Origin: Methylobacterium sp. E-065
Lineage (GTDB): Bacteria; Pseudomonadota; Alphaproteobacteria; Rhizobiales; Beijerinckiaceae
Direction: 5' to 3'
NCBI RefSeq assembly: GCF_022829605.1
Contig: NZ_JAKSYD010000203.1
Location: forward strand, 1 to 45,444
DNA: 45,444 nucleotides
The number at the start of each line of letters is the position of its first letter. The stretch's first letter is position 1. A program made the position numbers and the translations under genes. Of the stretch, positions 21,950 through 28,482 are shown piece after piece. The notes under the pieces were generated by a model, which made no database searches, was not told the DNA's origin, and worked only from the letters and a program-made list of their open reading frames with translations.

Positions 21950-22624
21950 TCAGCCAGTCGCCTTGAGCTTGAACCGCCGCTCAATCTCTTTCCCGGTCGG
22001 CACGCGCTGAACCTGCTTAGCGGGCACGACGAGATGGATCGTTGCCACCTCGACGATGTGTTTGTTCTGCAGCAGCTTGGCGTTAAAGCTTTCGAGGTTG
22101 AACGTGTTGGGCTCGTCGCCGCGCTGTATGCGCTTCAGGTAGCGTCGACCTTCCCCGGTAAGGACGAGTGCGATGTCACCGACGAGTTCGTCTGGCGTCA
22201 CCTCCGAGGGGCGGACGATGATGATATCGCCCGGGTCGTACTTCGGGAGCATGGAGTCGCCCCAGACCTCGTAAGCTAGAGCGTCTGGCGGCAACGCGAC
22301 CAGAACCTCGACTTCGACGACATCCTCGCCAAACGCGTCGCTCACGCTCGTATCGATCTCGCCGCCGGCTCCGATCAGTCCCACGATGCGCGCTGCGGAT
22401 TTGCGCTCGACGCCACCCTCGCCGCTGACCAGCCAAATCCACGACACGTTGAAGGCACGGCCGTAGACCTGCGCCTCCTCAACGCCGTAGCCGCGTACGC
22501 CGTTGTCGTGGGACTTATAGGTGTTCTCGTTCCAGCGCAGGGCGCGCGCCGCCGCACGGGGGCTGTCGTAGCCCGCCTGCTTCCGCGCCCACGCAAGGCG
22601 CGCCCCTGGCGTATCGAGTTCCAT
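21950..22624 (-). CDS. CI-like phage repressor, S24/LexA peptidase family
   Basis: 224 aa from ATG 22624. Residues about 6-60 are an XRE-type HTH (ARLAWARKQAGYDSPRAAAR and so on). The C-terminal domain is a self-cleaving S24 peptidase with Ser124 in WGDSMLPKYDPGD and Lys164 in GRRYLKRIQR; the Ala-Gly bond in LIGAGGEI (about 86-87) is a plausible cleavage site. It should hold the element in lysogeny and be inactivated after DNA damage. Divergent from the Cro-like gene with operators between them, and matched by operators at the head of the leftward operon. Confidence 0.93.
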   Translation of the reverse strand: MELDTPGARLAWARKQAGYDSPRAAARALRWNENTYKSHDNGVRGYGVEEAQVYGRAFNVSWIWLVSGEGGVERKSAARIVGLIGAGGEIDTSVSDAFGEDVVEVEVLVALPPDALAYEVWGDSMLPKYDPGDIIIVRPSEVTPDELVGDIALVLTGEGRRYLKRIQRGDEPNTFNLESFNAKLLQNKHIVEVATIHLVVPAKQVQRVPTGKEIERRFKLKATG

Positions 22625-22633
22625 GCACAGTTT

Positions 22634-22691
22634 GTACCCCTGAAGTTGGGTACGTTTCGTCTTGCTACTCGATGGGTACCCATGGTACCCA
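22634..22691. promoter_or_regulatory. cI/cro operators
   Basis: Perfect dyad TGGGTAC-CCATG-GTACCCA at 22,673-22,691 ends 6 bases before the Cro-like start. A second, differently spaced dyad GTACCC-N8-GGGTAC lies at 22,634-22,653 next to the cI start. No strong -35/-10 pair is evident by eye for either direction. Confidence 0.7.
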
Positions 22692-22697
22692 ATCGAA

Positions 22698-22937
22698 ATG
22701 GACTCGTTCCGCTCACTCATTGCGAGCTACGGCCTCGGCGCTTTCGCCGCCGATATCGGCGTGCCCGAGAATACCGCTAAGCAGATGCGCAAGCGGAACT
22801 CGGTGTCGTCCGAATACTGGCAGGCGTGGGTTCGCGGAGCTGAAGCGCGCGGCCGCAGGGACGTCACGTACGAGCGCCTGGCCAAGATCTCGGCTGCCAA
22901 GCGCCTCGCTGCCCCCACCGAGGGAGCTGCTGCCTGA
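22698..22937 (+). CDS. Cro-like protein, carph-isopro type HTH, 79 aa
   Basis: MDSFRSLIASYGLGAFAADI then GVPENTAKQMRKRNSVSSEY and WQAWVRGAE matches the short HTH proteins annotated as carph-isopro domain, which take the Cro position in many alphaproteobacterial prophages. The start lies right behind the main operator with no Shine-Dalgarno. The last codons (AAPTEGAAA) and the overlapping TGATG of the next gene are repeated exactly at 23,472-23,500. Confidence 0.75.
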   Translation: MDSFRSLIASYGLGAFAADIGVPENTAKQMRKRNSVSSEYWQAWVRGAEARGRRDVTYERLAKISAAKRLAAPTEGAAA

Positions 22938-22939
22938 TG
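22911..22939 (+). repeat. 29-bp exact direct repeat, left copy
   Basis: Codes for the end of the Cro-like gene plus the start codon of the next gene. Identical to 23,472-23,500. The two copies bracket a 560-bp segment with the 22,937 gene and a minus-strand gene. Confidence 0.85.
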
Positions 22940-23209
22940 TCCGGCTCCGCCTTCCCCCTCGACGCCGAGCAGATCGTCCGCCTCGCCGGCGGCGTGCTCA
23001 CACGCGTGTTGAACGCCATTCGGCATCCGGACGTAAAGCGCGTTGATGAGGCGGAACTGACTCTGGCGCTCGGAAAGTCCGCCGGCGTCCCGCTCCGCGT
23101 CGACGGCGAAGGGTATCGCCAGCGGCTGCTGCCCTACGAGGTGGCCGCTACGGCTGCGACCACTGCTTCGAGCGATCGGCCAGCGCCTGGAGGTGCTGAT
23201 GCAGCTTAG
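22937..23209 (+). CDS. Small early protein, 90 aa, paralogue of 24,003 gene
   Basis: Starts in a TGATG overlap. FPLDAEQIVRLAGGVLTRVL, then VDEAELTLALGKSAGVPLRV and RLLPYEV align with the gene at 24,003 (FTAEQWIRFSGFVL, STEQLTLDLAAAVGVPLP, KLLPYGA). The last ~20 residues overlap the minus-strand gene's 3' end and look like read-through after the natural end near LLPYEVAA. Function unknown. Confidence 0.65.
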   Translation: MSGSAFPLDAEQIVRLAGGVLTRVLNAIRHPDVKRVDEAELTLALGKSAGVPLRVDGEGYRQRLLPYEVAATAATTASSDRPAPGGADAA

Positions 23210-23375
23210 CGCGCGCCTCTGGAACGAGATCCGCTTCGTCGACGCTGCCGTCGAGCCAAACGTGCATCTCGTATTGATGCCGGTCGGCCTCGACGTCGAA
23301 CGTGACTTCCCAGTGCCGCATCTGGCCCCGGGCGCCGTCTGCGGAAATGCTCTTGAGGCTGATTTCGGTATCCAT
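23148..23375 (-). CDS. Opposite-strand small protein 1, 75 aa
   Basis: ATG 23375 with AAGGAA 8 bases upstream, inside the right arm of a hairpin. MDTEISLKSISADGARGQMR, then HWEVTFDVEADRHQYEMHVW and an acidic helical end ALADRSKQWSQP. Beta then alpha, soluble, not recognised. Lies against the direction of the early operon; shares its 68-bp leader with the gene at 23,885. Confidence 0.6.
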   Translation of the reverse strand: MDTEISLKSISADGARGQMRHWEVTFDVEADRHQYEMHVWLDGSVDEADLVPEARAKLHQHLQALADRSKQWSQP

Positions 23376-23379
23376 ACTT

Positions 23380-23447
23380 CGAGTTCCTTGGTGTGTGTTG
23401 CAACTCCCAAGGTAACAGCGCGAGCGGTTAGAGTCCTCCGGGGCTCG
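23380..23447 (-). promoter_or_regulatory. Duplicated 68-bp leader with RBS-sequestering hairpin, copy 1
   Basis: Read on the minus strand, CCTTGG and CCAAGG arms enclose a loop, and the AAGGA Shine-Dalgarno of the downstream gene lies in the second arm. Copy 2 at 23,888-23,955 matches at about 58 of 68 positions by eye, including the ends. Probably promoter plus leader; it may also serve the divergent plus-strand gene at 23,498. Confidence 0.6.
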
Positions 23448-23471
23448 CGTCCGCTCGCGCCTGTGTTCGCC

Positions 23472-23500
23472 GCCCCCACCGAGGGAGCTGCTGCCTGATG
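23472..23500 (+). repeat. 29-bp exact direct repeat, right copy
   Basis: Identical to 22,911-22,939, ending in the ATG of the plus-strand gene at 23,498. Confidence 0.85.
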
Positions 23501-23761
23501 CGCGAGCTTCTTGCGATCGGGGCCTTCGTTGCCGCGGCAGCGCTGCTTCTGCAACGTCGCAACGACGTCGAGCGGAGAGATGCGACTCGGGCGGCCCGCG
23601 CATATTGGGCCGCCCACACCGCTTGGTTCAGTGAACCGGGTCATCATCGTCCAACATCGCCCGCATCAGGTGCCGGACGAGAGCAACCTCGTCCAGCACG
23701 CCCGGCGTCATTCGCGCCTCGGGTCCATGGTCAATCATGGCTTGGAGGCGTCGCTCGATGA
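23498..23761 (+). CDS. Small membrane-anchored protein, 3' end altered
   Basis: MRELLAIGAFVAAAALLLQR is a membrane anchor, followed by a basic helix NDVERRDATRAARAYWAAHT. After about residue 48 the frame runs antisense to the minus-strand gene at 23,628-23,885 and turns into Pro/Arg/Ala-rich text, so the natural C-terminus was probably cut by that insertion. Confidence 0.5.
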   Translation: MRELLAIGAFVAAAALLLQRRNDVERRDATRAARAYWAAHTAWFSEPGHHRPTSPASGAGREQPRPARPASFAPRVHGQSWLGGVAR

Positions 23762-23885
23762 TCTGTCGATTGATGACCTTCTTTTTTACGAGAAGCGCGA
23801 GCATCAAACTGATGATGCCGCGGTGGGCCATGCTTTGCTCTTCTGGCGTCGAGGTAATGACGCCTTCGACCTTCGGATCAGCCAT
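23628..23885 (-). CDS. Opposite-strand small protein 2, 85 aa
   Basis: ATG 23885 with AAGGAA upstream in the copy-2 leader. MADPKVEGVITSTPEEQSMA, then RGIISLMLALLVKKKVINRQ and IIERRLQAMIDHG and an acidic end MLDDDDPVH; largely helical. Unrelated in sequence to small protein 1 although the leader is shared. Not recognised. Confidence 0.6.
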   Translation of the reverse strand: MADPKVEGVITSTPEEQSMAHRGIISLMLALLVKKKVINRQIIERRLQAMIDHGPEARMTPGVLDEVALVRHLMRAMLDDDDPVH

Positions 23886-23887
23886 TC

Positions 23888-23955
23888 CGAGTTCCTTGGT
23901 GTGTGTTGCAGCTACCAAGGTAGCAGTGCGGGTGGGCCGAGTCCTCCGGGGCTCG
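23888..23955 (-). promoter_or_regulatory. Duplicated 68-bp leader, copy 2
   Basis: On the minus strand CCTTGGT pairs with ACCAAGG (7 bp) around a 13-base loop, with the AAGGA ribosome site in the second arm, 8 bases before ATG 23885. One more base pair than copy 1. Confidence 0.6.
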
Positions 23956-24002
23956 TGCCTACCCGTATCTGTGCTCACAACACCCGTTGTCGGAGCAGCC
24001 GC

Positions 24003-24341
24003 ATGACCGCCGCCCGCAACCGCTGCCCCTACTGCGGCAGCCCCACCACGCCGAACGGCCACCACGTGCCGATGCCATCCGGCAGCGTCTTCACGGCCGA
24101 GCAGTGGATCCGTTTTTCCGGGTTCGTGCTCGGCCTCTGGCGGCAGGTCGCAAAGAAGCCCGGCGAGGCGATCCCGTCCACCGAGCAGCTGACGCTCGAC
24201 CTCGCTGCGGCCGTCGGCGTGCCGCTCCCGACCCGCCAGGACCAGGTGGCCATCCTGGCGAACGGCACGACGGTCCAGACCAAGCTCCTGCCCTATGGCG
24301 CGGCCTCGATGCCCGCCGCCCACGATCAGGAGGCTGTGTAG
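24003..24341 (+). CDS. Small early protein with zinc pair, 112 aa
   Basis: CPYCGSPTTPNGHH at residues about 8-21 is a likely zinc site, followed by the domain shared with the 22,937 gene (AEQWIRFSGFVLGLWRQVAK, LTLDLAAAVGVPLP, LLPYGAA). The stop abuts the next start (TAGATG). Looks like the complete version of the family. Confidence 0.65.
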   Translation: MTAARNRCPYCGSPTTPNGHHVPMPSGSVFTAEQWIRFSGFVLGLWRQVAKKPGEAIPSTEQLTLDLAAAVGVPLPTRQDQVAILANGTTVQTKLLPYGAASMPAAHDQEAV

Positions 24342-24560
24342 ATGGCTGAGCGTGACAGCACCTCTCCGGTGATCGCGCGCACCTGGGCCGTCGAGAAGGC
24401 GCGCGATGCGACCGGGCGAGACATCGTCCGACTGCGCTTGCTTGGAGAAGGCTTCAGCCTTCCACCGGTCGAACTCACACCGGCGCTCGCCGCGAGTCTG
24501 TCCGGGCGTCTGGGTCTGCTGGTCGCCGACATGCTCGCTGAAACCGAGCGGAGACGCTGA
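24342..24560 (+). CDS. Hypothetical protein, 72 aa
   Basis: MAERDSTSPVIARTWAVEKA, then DIVRLRLLGEGFSLPPVELT and a helical end. Beta then alpha. Follows the previous stop without spacing. Not recognised. Confidence 0.6.
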   Translation: MAERDSTSPVIARTWAVEKARDATGRDIVRLRLLGEGFSLPPVELTPALAASLSGRLGLLVADMLAETERRR

Positions 24561-24660
24561 CGTGCAGCACGCTCCGCTCAACCCGCAGCTCATCAATTCG
24601 GCCGGCACGCTCCGTGCAAGCCGTACCCCTGCCCATGGCGGGCGTTTCCTCCCTTCGACT

Positions 24661-24684
24661 GGCCGGGGCCTTCGGGCTCCGGCC
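24661..24684 (+). terminator. 10-bp stem with UUCG tetraloop
   Basis: GGCCGGGGCC-TTCG-GGCTCCGGCC forms a perfect 10-bp stem (one G-T pair) closed by the very stable UUCG loop. It ends 17 bases before the gene at 24,702 and is followed by CTTTCGGGAGG, which includes that gene's RBS. A short weak reading frame (24,562-24,702) covers it but does not look like protein. Likely an early-operon attenuator/terminator or a processing/stability element. Confidence 0.5.
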
Positions 24685-24701
24685 CTTTCGGGAGGCGCCT
24701 G

Positions 24702-25004
24702 ATGTCGGCCCGAGCCATGAAGCCGTACTGCGGCTGCCTCGAGTGCCGGATCGGCCGTGCAGTCGACGAGTACTATGCGGAGAACGGGCTGCGTGATCCG
24801 GGTACGGGAACGCACCTGATCGACTCGGCCGAGGCCATCTCCAAGCTTCAGACGGTGGCAGGCGAACTGATCGCGGGTCTCTCCAATCGTGGCCAGCGCC
24901 GATCGGCCCTCAAGTTCGCCCATGACGCGCTCGACGCCGGCGCGCGGGCGGCGCGCTCCGGCACGGCGGAATACGTCAGTGTTCCCTCCGCGGTGGAGCA
25001 CTGA
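24702..25004 (+). CDS. Hypothetical protein, 100 aa
   Basis: GGGAGGCG is a clear RBS for ATG 24702. MSARAMKPYCGCLECRIGRA has a C-x-C-x-x-C cluster, followed by helices (EAISKLQTVAGELIAGLSNR). Possibly metal-binding. Not recognised. Confidence 0.65.
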   Translation: MSARAMKPYCGCLECRIGRAVDEYYAENGLRDPGTGTHLIDSAEAISKLQTVAGELIAGLSNRGQRRSALKFAHDALDAGARAARSGTAEYVSVPSAVEH

Positions 25005-25005
25005 C

Positions 25006-25179
25006 ATGGCGCTCACGCTCCTCTTCCCCGCGATCGCGCTGGCCTTCTTGAGCATCGGCCTCGTCGATGAGGCGCTGCGCATGCCACCGCACGTCGGGAT
25101 CTGGTCCGCGCTTTGGGCGCTCTGCGCCGCCGCCGGCGCGATCGCGCTCGGCTTCATAGCGACGGGGCGGCCCGCATGA
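25006..25179 (+). CDS. Two-helix membrane protein, 57 aa
   Basis: MALTLLFPAIALAFLSIGLV and GIWSALWALCAAAGAIALGF are two membrane helices joined by a short loop. Starts 2 bases after the previous stop; its own stop overlaps the next start. Confidence 0.6.
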   Translation: MALTLLFPAIALAFLSIGLVDEALRMPPHVGIWSALWALCAAAGAIALGFIATGRPA

Positions 25180-25283
25180 CGCGAACCGCCCCCGCCGTCC
25201 CTTACGCGCCTCTGTGCCTGCAAGCCCTGGCGCGCGATCATGTGCATGGTTCTGTCGACCTCCTCGCGAGGGACGATCGATGA
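25176..25283 (+). CDS. Very small protein, 35 aa
   Basis: MTRTAPAVPYAPLCLQALAR then DHVHGSVDLLARDDR. Too short for homology, but it overlaps both neighbours by ATGA exactly as the other genes here, which supports translation. Confidence 0.45.
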   Translation: MTRTAPAVPYAPLCLQALARDHVHGSVDLLARDDR

Positions 25284-25708
25284 CCGCCTCGCTGTTTCCG
25301 ACCAGCCCGATTGGCCGGTCCTCGATGCCCACAGCATCGAGGAAGCCCGTGCGAAGGTCTGAGGGAGTCTTCCGAAATCTTGGGGTACTCGAACCCCAGA
25401 TTTTCGGCGCGCGCATCGCCGAGTTCCTGCGGACGATCCACCCGCAGAAGACGGCCGCCTGCATCGAGGCGGACACGCAGATCTCGTTCAAGACGGTCGA
25501 GAAGTGGCTGTCCGGCACATCATCGCCGTCCGGCAACACGTACCACCGGCTGATCGAGGTCTACGGGCCCGAGCTGTTCGTGTTCGTGAACCCGGACGCC
25601 TCACCGGCCTCGCTGCAGGAGGCGGCGCGCATCTGCCGACAGGCACGCCTGGAGCGGCAAGCGGCTACGATCCGGCAGCAACTCGCGGAAATCTGGGGCG
25701 GGCGATGA
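25280..25708 (+). CDS. HTH-containing early protein, 142 aa
   Basis: A basic N-terminal tail precedes a DNA-binding type domain: FGARIAEFLRTIHPQKTAAC then IEADTQISFKTVEKWLSGTS, an HTH with KTVEKWL as recognition helix. A helical end with RQARLERQAATIRQQLAEIW follows. Probably a phage regulator. ATG 25280 overlaps the preceding stop. Confidence 0.65.
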   Translation: MTASLFPTSPIGRSSMPTASRKPVRRSEGVFRNLGVLEPQIFGARIAEFLRTIHPQKTAACIEADTQISFKTVEKWLSGTSSPSGNTYHRLIEVYGPELFVFVNPDASPASLQEAARICRQARLERQAATIRQQLAEIWGGR

Positions 25709-25902
25709 TCGCAGCCGCCTTTGTCCTACGCGGGCTCGCCGCGTGCCTTCAGGCTTTGGCCGTGCCGTTCCTGGCGATCGGCTGGGTCGCGACGCCGATC
25801 CTGGACTGCTCCCGCCGCCTCCAGACGCGCGCCCGCGAGTGGGACCCGCGCCTCTGGTCCCGCGGCCAGCACACCGACCTTCACCCCCCACCCGGAGCCT
25901 GA
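25705..25902 (+). CDS. Small membrane protein, 65 aa
   Basis: MIAAAFVLRGLAACLQALAV and PFLAIGWVATPILD form a hydrophobic hairpin or a long anchor; the tail is basic with REWDPRLWSRG. ATGA overlap with the HTH gene. Confidence 0.55.
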   Translation: MIAAAFVLRGLAACLQALAVPFLAIGWVATPILDCSRRLQTRAREWDPRLWSRGQHTDLHPPPGA

Positions 25903-25912
25903 GGAGCTGCCT

Positions 25913-26422
25913 GTGACCATCTCCATGTTCGTTGAGGTCCCCAAGGACGTCGCCTGGGTCGCCGAGGTGACGACCGTCGAGCGGAAGGCCGGCGGAGAGA
26001 TCCGGGCCGCCTGGACCGACACCATCAAGGCCGGCGAGGTCCGCTGGTTCTATCCGCACGACGGTCAGTCCATCGTCGTCGCGGAAGGCACGGCCGGCAT
26101 CGCCGGCGATGGGCACGTAGGCCTCGTGGGTGTCTTCGCCTTCGGGCTGAACCAGACGGTGAGCCTCGTCGGCAGCGATGAGCGTGGCACCGTCATCGGC
26201 CGTGCCGAGTACGCCGAGAACGGCCGCAGCTACCTTGTCCGATACCGAGCGGGCGACGGCCGCCTGACCGAAGCGTGGTGGAACGAGCCGGCCCTTGCCG
26301 CGATCGCGTCCCCTCCCACGCCCGACATGGCGTCGGTGGCGGCTGAAGAGCCGCTCGCGCCCGCCGAGCAGCCCGATCCGGCGGACCTCGCCGGTGCCGA
26401 AGCCCAGCCCTCCCACGCCTGA
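25913..26422 (+). CDS. Hypothetical protein, 169 aa
   Basis: GTG 25913 is supported by GAGGAG 6 bases upstream; ATG 25925 is possible. The first ~130 residues are beta-rich (WVAEVTTVERKAGGEIRAAW, SIVVAEGTAG, GLVGVFAFGLN), then a Pro/Ala/Glu-rich tail. No family recognised. Confidence 0.6.
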   Translation: MTISMFVEVPKDVAWVAEVTTVERKAGGEIRAAWTDTIKAGEVRWFYPHDGQSIVVAEGTAGIAGDGHVGLVGVFAFGLNQTVSLVGSDERGTVIGRAEYAENGRSYLVRYRAGDGRLTEAWWNEPALAAIASPPTPDMASVAAEEPLAPAEQPDPADLAGAEAQPSHA

Positions 26423-26431
26423 GACCCGTTC

Positions 26432-27319
26432 ATGCGCGCCCAGCTCGCCGCCCTCGCCTTCGTCCTTACCAGTTCCACGGCCGCCCTTGCTGTGGAGCCT
26501 CCGGCGTTCCGCCTCTGCACCGGCTCCGAATCCGGCAACTACTTCCGCGCCGGCCACATCCTGAAGAGCAAGGCTGGGAGCCTGAAGGTCGAGGTCGACC
26601 CGACCCAGGGCTCGCTCGACAACCTAGACAAGATCACCGCTGGGCAATGCGACGGCGCCTTCGTCCAGTCCGACGCCCTGCTGGTCTACAGCTCGAAGAA
26701 CGCGGCCGCGCTCTCCACGATCGAGCGGGCCGGCGTGCTCTACCAGGAGCAGGTCCACCTCCTCTGCAACCGGGCCGCGGGCATCGCCCGCATCACGGAC
26801 CTCGGCAAGGCCACCACGGTGGCGGTGGGCCCCGACGGCTCGGGCGGCCGCACCACGTGGGACGCGTTCGCGCTCGCCGACAAGAAGCACTTCGGGCCCG
26901 TCAACGTCGACACCCGCTCGGGCGTGCGCGCGCTCTCGGCCGTCGCCGACGGCAGCCAGGTGCAGTGCGCGCTCTGGGTCGGGGCGCTGAACGCGTCCTT
27001 CATCAAGAACGACGCCCAGGCGCAGGGTGACCGTGTGGTGCTGGTCCGCTCCGACGACCGAGAGATGGTCGGCTCGGCCAAGGATGCCCGCGGCCAACCG
27101 GTCTACGGCTACGGCGAGATACCGGCCGGCACGTATCCGCGAATCCAGCCCTCCGGCGCGCTCTACGGCACCAAGGCGCTCGACACGATCGCGGTCGACG
27201 CCCTGTTCGTCACGGCGCTCCCCTGGGTGAACGCCAACGAGCGCCCCTACGATCAGCTGCTGCGGGCCTTCACGGCCGCTAAGCCGCAGATCCAGGCGAT
27301 CGCGCAGCCGCAGAACTGA
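26432..27319 (+). CDS. TAXI-family TRAP-type periplasmic solute-binding protein
   Basis: 295 aa with a signal peptide (MRAQLAALAFVLTSSTAALA). The mature part starts FRLCTGSESGNYFRAGHIL, the TAXI motif (T-G-x-x-x-G-x-Y), and continues with TQGSLDNLDKITAGQCDGAF (S-x-x-N), VAVGPDGSGGRTTWDAF and ALWVGALNASFI, all in TAXI order. These proteins bind small organic acids or amino acids for TRAP transporters. No TRAP membrane subunits are nearby. Its place inside an otherwise phage early operon, same strand and tight spacing, is odd; it may be a captured host gene that binds a signal or receptor ligand. Confidence 0.8.
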   Translation: MRAQLAALAFVLTSSTAALAVEPPAFRLCTGSESGNYFRAGHILKSKAGSLKVEVDPTQGSLDNLDKITAGQCDGAFVQSDALLVYSSKNAAALSTIERAGVLYQEQVHLLCNRAAGIARITDLGKATTVAVGPDGSGGRTTWDAFALADKKHFGPVNVDTRSGVRALSAVADGSQVQCALWVGALNASFIKNDAQAQGDRVVLVRSDDREMVGSAKDARGQPVYGYGEIPAGTYPRIQPSGALYGTKALDTIAVDALFVTALPWVNANERPYDQLLRAFTAAKPQIQAIAQPQN

Positions 27320-27323
27320 CGCG

Positions 27324-27524
27324 ATGGCCACCCGCTCCCTCTCCCTCTGGCTCCTGATCGCGGTCGTCGTCGTGACCGCGATCATGGTGCACCCGAGCTT
27401 CGCCGCGCTGCTCACGGCGCCGGTCCAGCTCGGGCTGCTCATCGCCCTGCGGTGGCAGGCACGGCGCGAGGGCCGAGCGGCTGAGAAGGCCCTGCGCGTA
27501 CCGCTGCGGCGGGGGTTCGTCTGA
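27324..27524 (+). CDS. Two-helix membrane protein, 66 aa
   Basis: SLWLLIAVVVVTAIMV and a second hydrophobic stretch AALLTAPVQLGLLIAL, then a basic tail. Begins 4 bases after the TAXI stop, so it may anchor or partner that protein; this is only positional inference. Confidence 0.6.
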   Translation: MATRSLSLWLLIAVVVVTAIMVHPSFAALLTAPVQLGLLIALRWQARREGRAAEKALRVPLRRGFV

Positions 27525-27630
27525 TGTCGGCCCGTTCGCCCATGCCTGGATTCGATCCGGCATGACGCCCCGGCGTGCTTCCCCGCGCGCCATCCCCACT
27601 CGTACTCCCAATCCGGATCAAGGCTCGTTC

Positions 27631-28482
27631 ATGCGTGAGCTGTCGCGGTGGAAGCCGAGCGACATTGCCGTGTCGGCGCGCCCGCTGTTGGAGCAGGAGC
27701 AGGAGCAGGCCCGCACGCGCATCTCGATGGGCGGGAAGGGCGTGAAAATTTCACGACCTTCCCTGGCGATGGACCGCGCCGCCGAGCGGTATGGGATCAC
27801 CGGCCGAACCCTGCGCAAGATCTTCGACGTCGCCGAGGCCGCGGCGGCCGACCCCGACCGCTTCGGCCACCTCGTGGCGATGATGGACAAGGCCGGCGGT
27901 CCGGATTCGGCGCGCAAGGAGCTGAACCGGATCCTCGACGAGCAACGCGTCCTGTCGCTCGCGCCCGTCGCCGGTCGCTTCCGCACGCTCGTGGTCGATC
28001 CGCCGTGGGGTGAGGACAACATCTCCCGAGCGGCCGGGCACGACTACGCGACGATGCCGCTCGACGAGATTCGCGCGATGCCGGTCGCGGACTGGGCCGA
28101 GGAGAACTGCCACCTCTACCTCTGGGCGACGAACAACACGCTCGGGCTCGCCTTCGAACTGATCACGGGATGGGGCTTCGCCTACAAGACGGTTCACACC
28201 TGGACGAAGTCGACGATCGGGCTGGGCCGGTACTTCCGCAACAGCACCGAGCACGTGCTGTTTGCCGTGCGCGGCGAGCTGCGGACGCTTCGGCCTGCCC
28301 GCTCAGTCCGGACCGATCACGACTGGCCGGTCGGCGCCAACAGCGAGAAGCCGGAGGGCTTCTACGACTTGGTGCGCGCCTGCTCGTACCCGCCCTACGG
28401 CGAGGCCTTCCAGCGGCTCGCCCGGCCGGACTTCATGAATCTGTACGCCGCCCCGCCCACGATGAGCGAGGCGGCCGAATGA
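27631..28482 (+). CDS. MT-A70 family DNA adenine methyltransferase
   Basis: 283 aa from ATG 27631 (AAGG 9 bases upstream); an in-frame ATG at 27562 coupled to a 13-codon frame is possible. The first 110 residues are helical. The catalytic motif DPPWG near residue 124 and the following HDYATMPLDEIRAM, LYLWATNNTLGLAFELI, GWGFAYKTVHTWTK and EHVLFAVRGE are the standard MT-A70 series. Phage MT-A70 enzymes methylate adenine, probably to shield phage DNA from restriction. ATGA overlap with the next gene. Confidence 0.88.
   Translation: MRELSRWKPSDIAVSARPLLEQEQEQARTRISMGGKGVKISRPSLAMDRAAERYGITGRTLRKIFDVAEAAAADPDRFGHLVAMMDKAGGPDSARKELNRILDEQRVLSLAPVAGRFRTLVVDPPWGEDNISRAAGHDYATMPLDEIRAMPVADWAEENCHLYLWATNNTLGLAFELITGWGFAYKTVHTWTKSTIGLGRYFRNSTEHVLFAVRGELRTLRPARSVRTDHDWPVGANSEKPEGFYDLVRACSYPPYGEAFQRLARPDFMNLYAAPPTMSEAAE

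Noticed and set aside
23628..25337. A 569-codon minus-strand open frame in the early operon
   Set aside because: Only the part from ATG 23885 is a plausible gene. The rest is antisense to several overlapping plus-strand early genes; long open antisense frames are common at this GC content.
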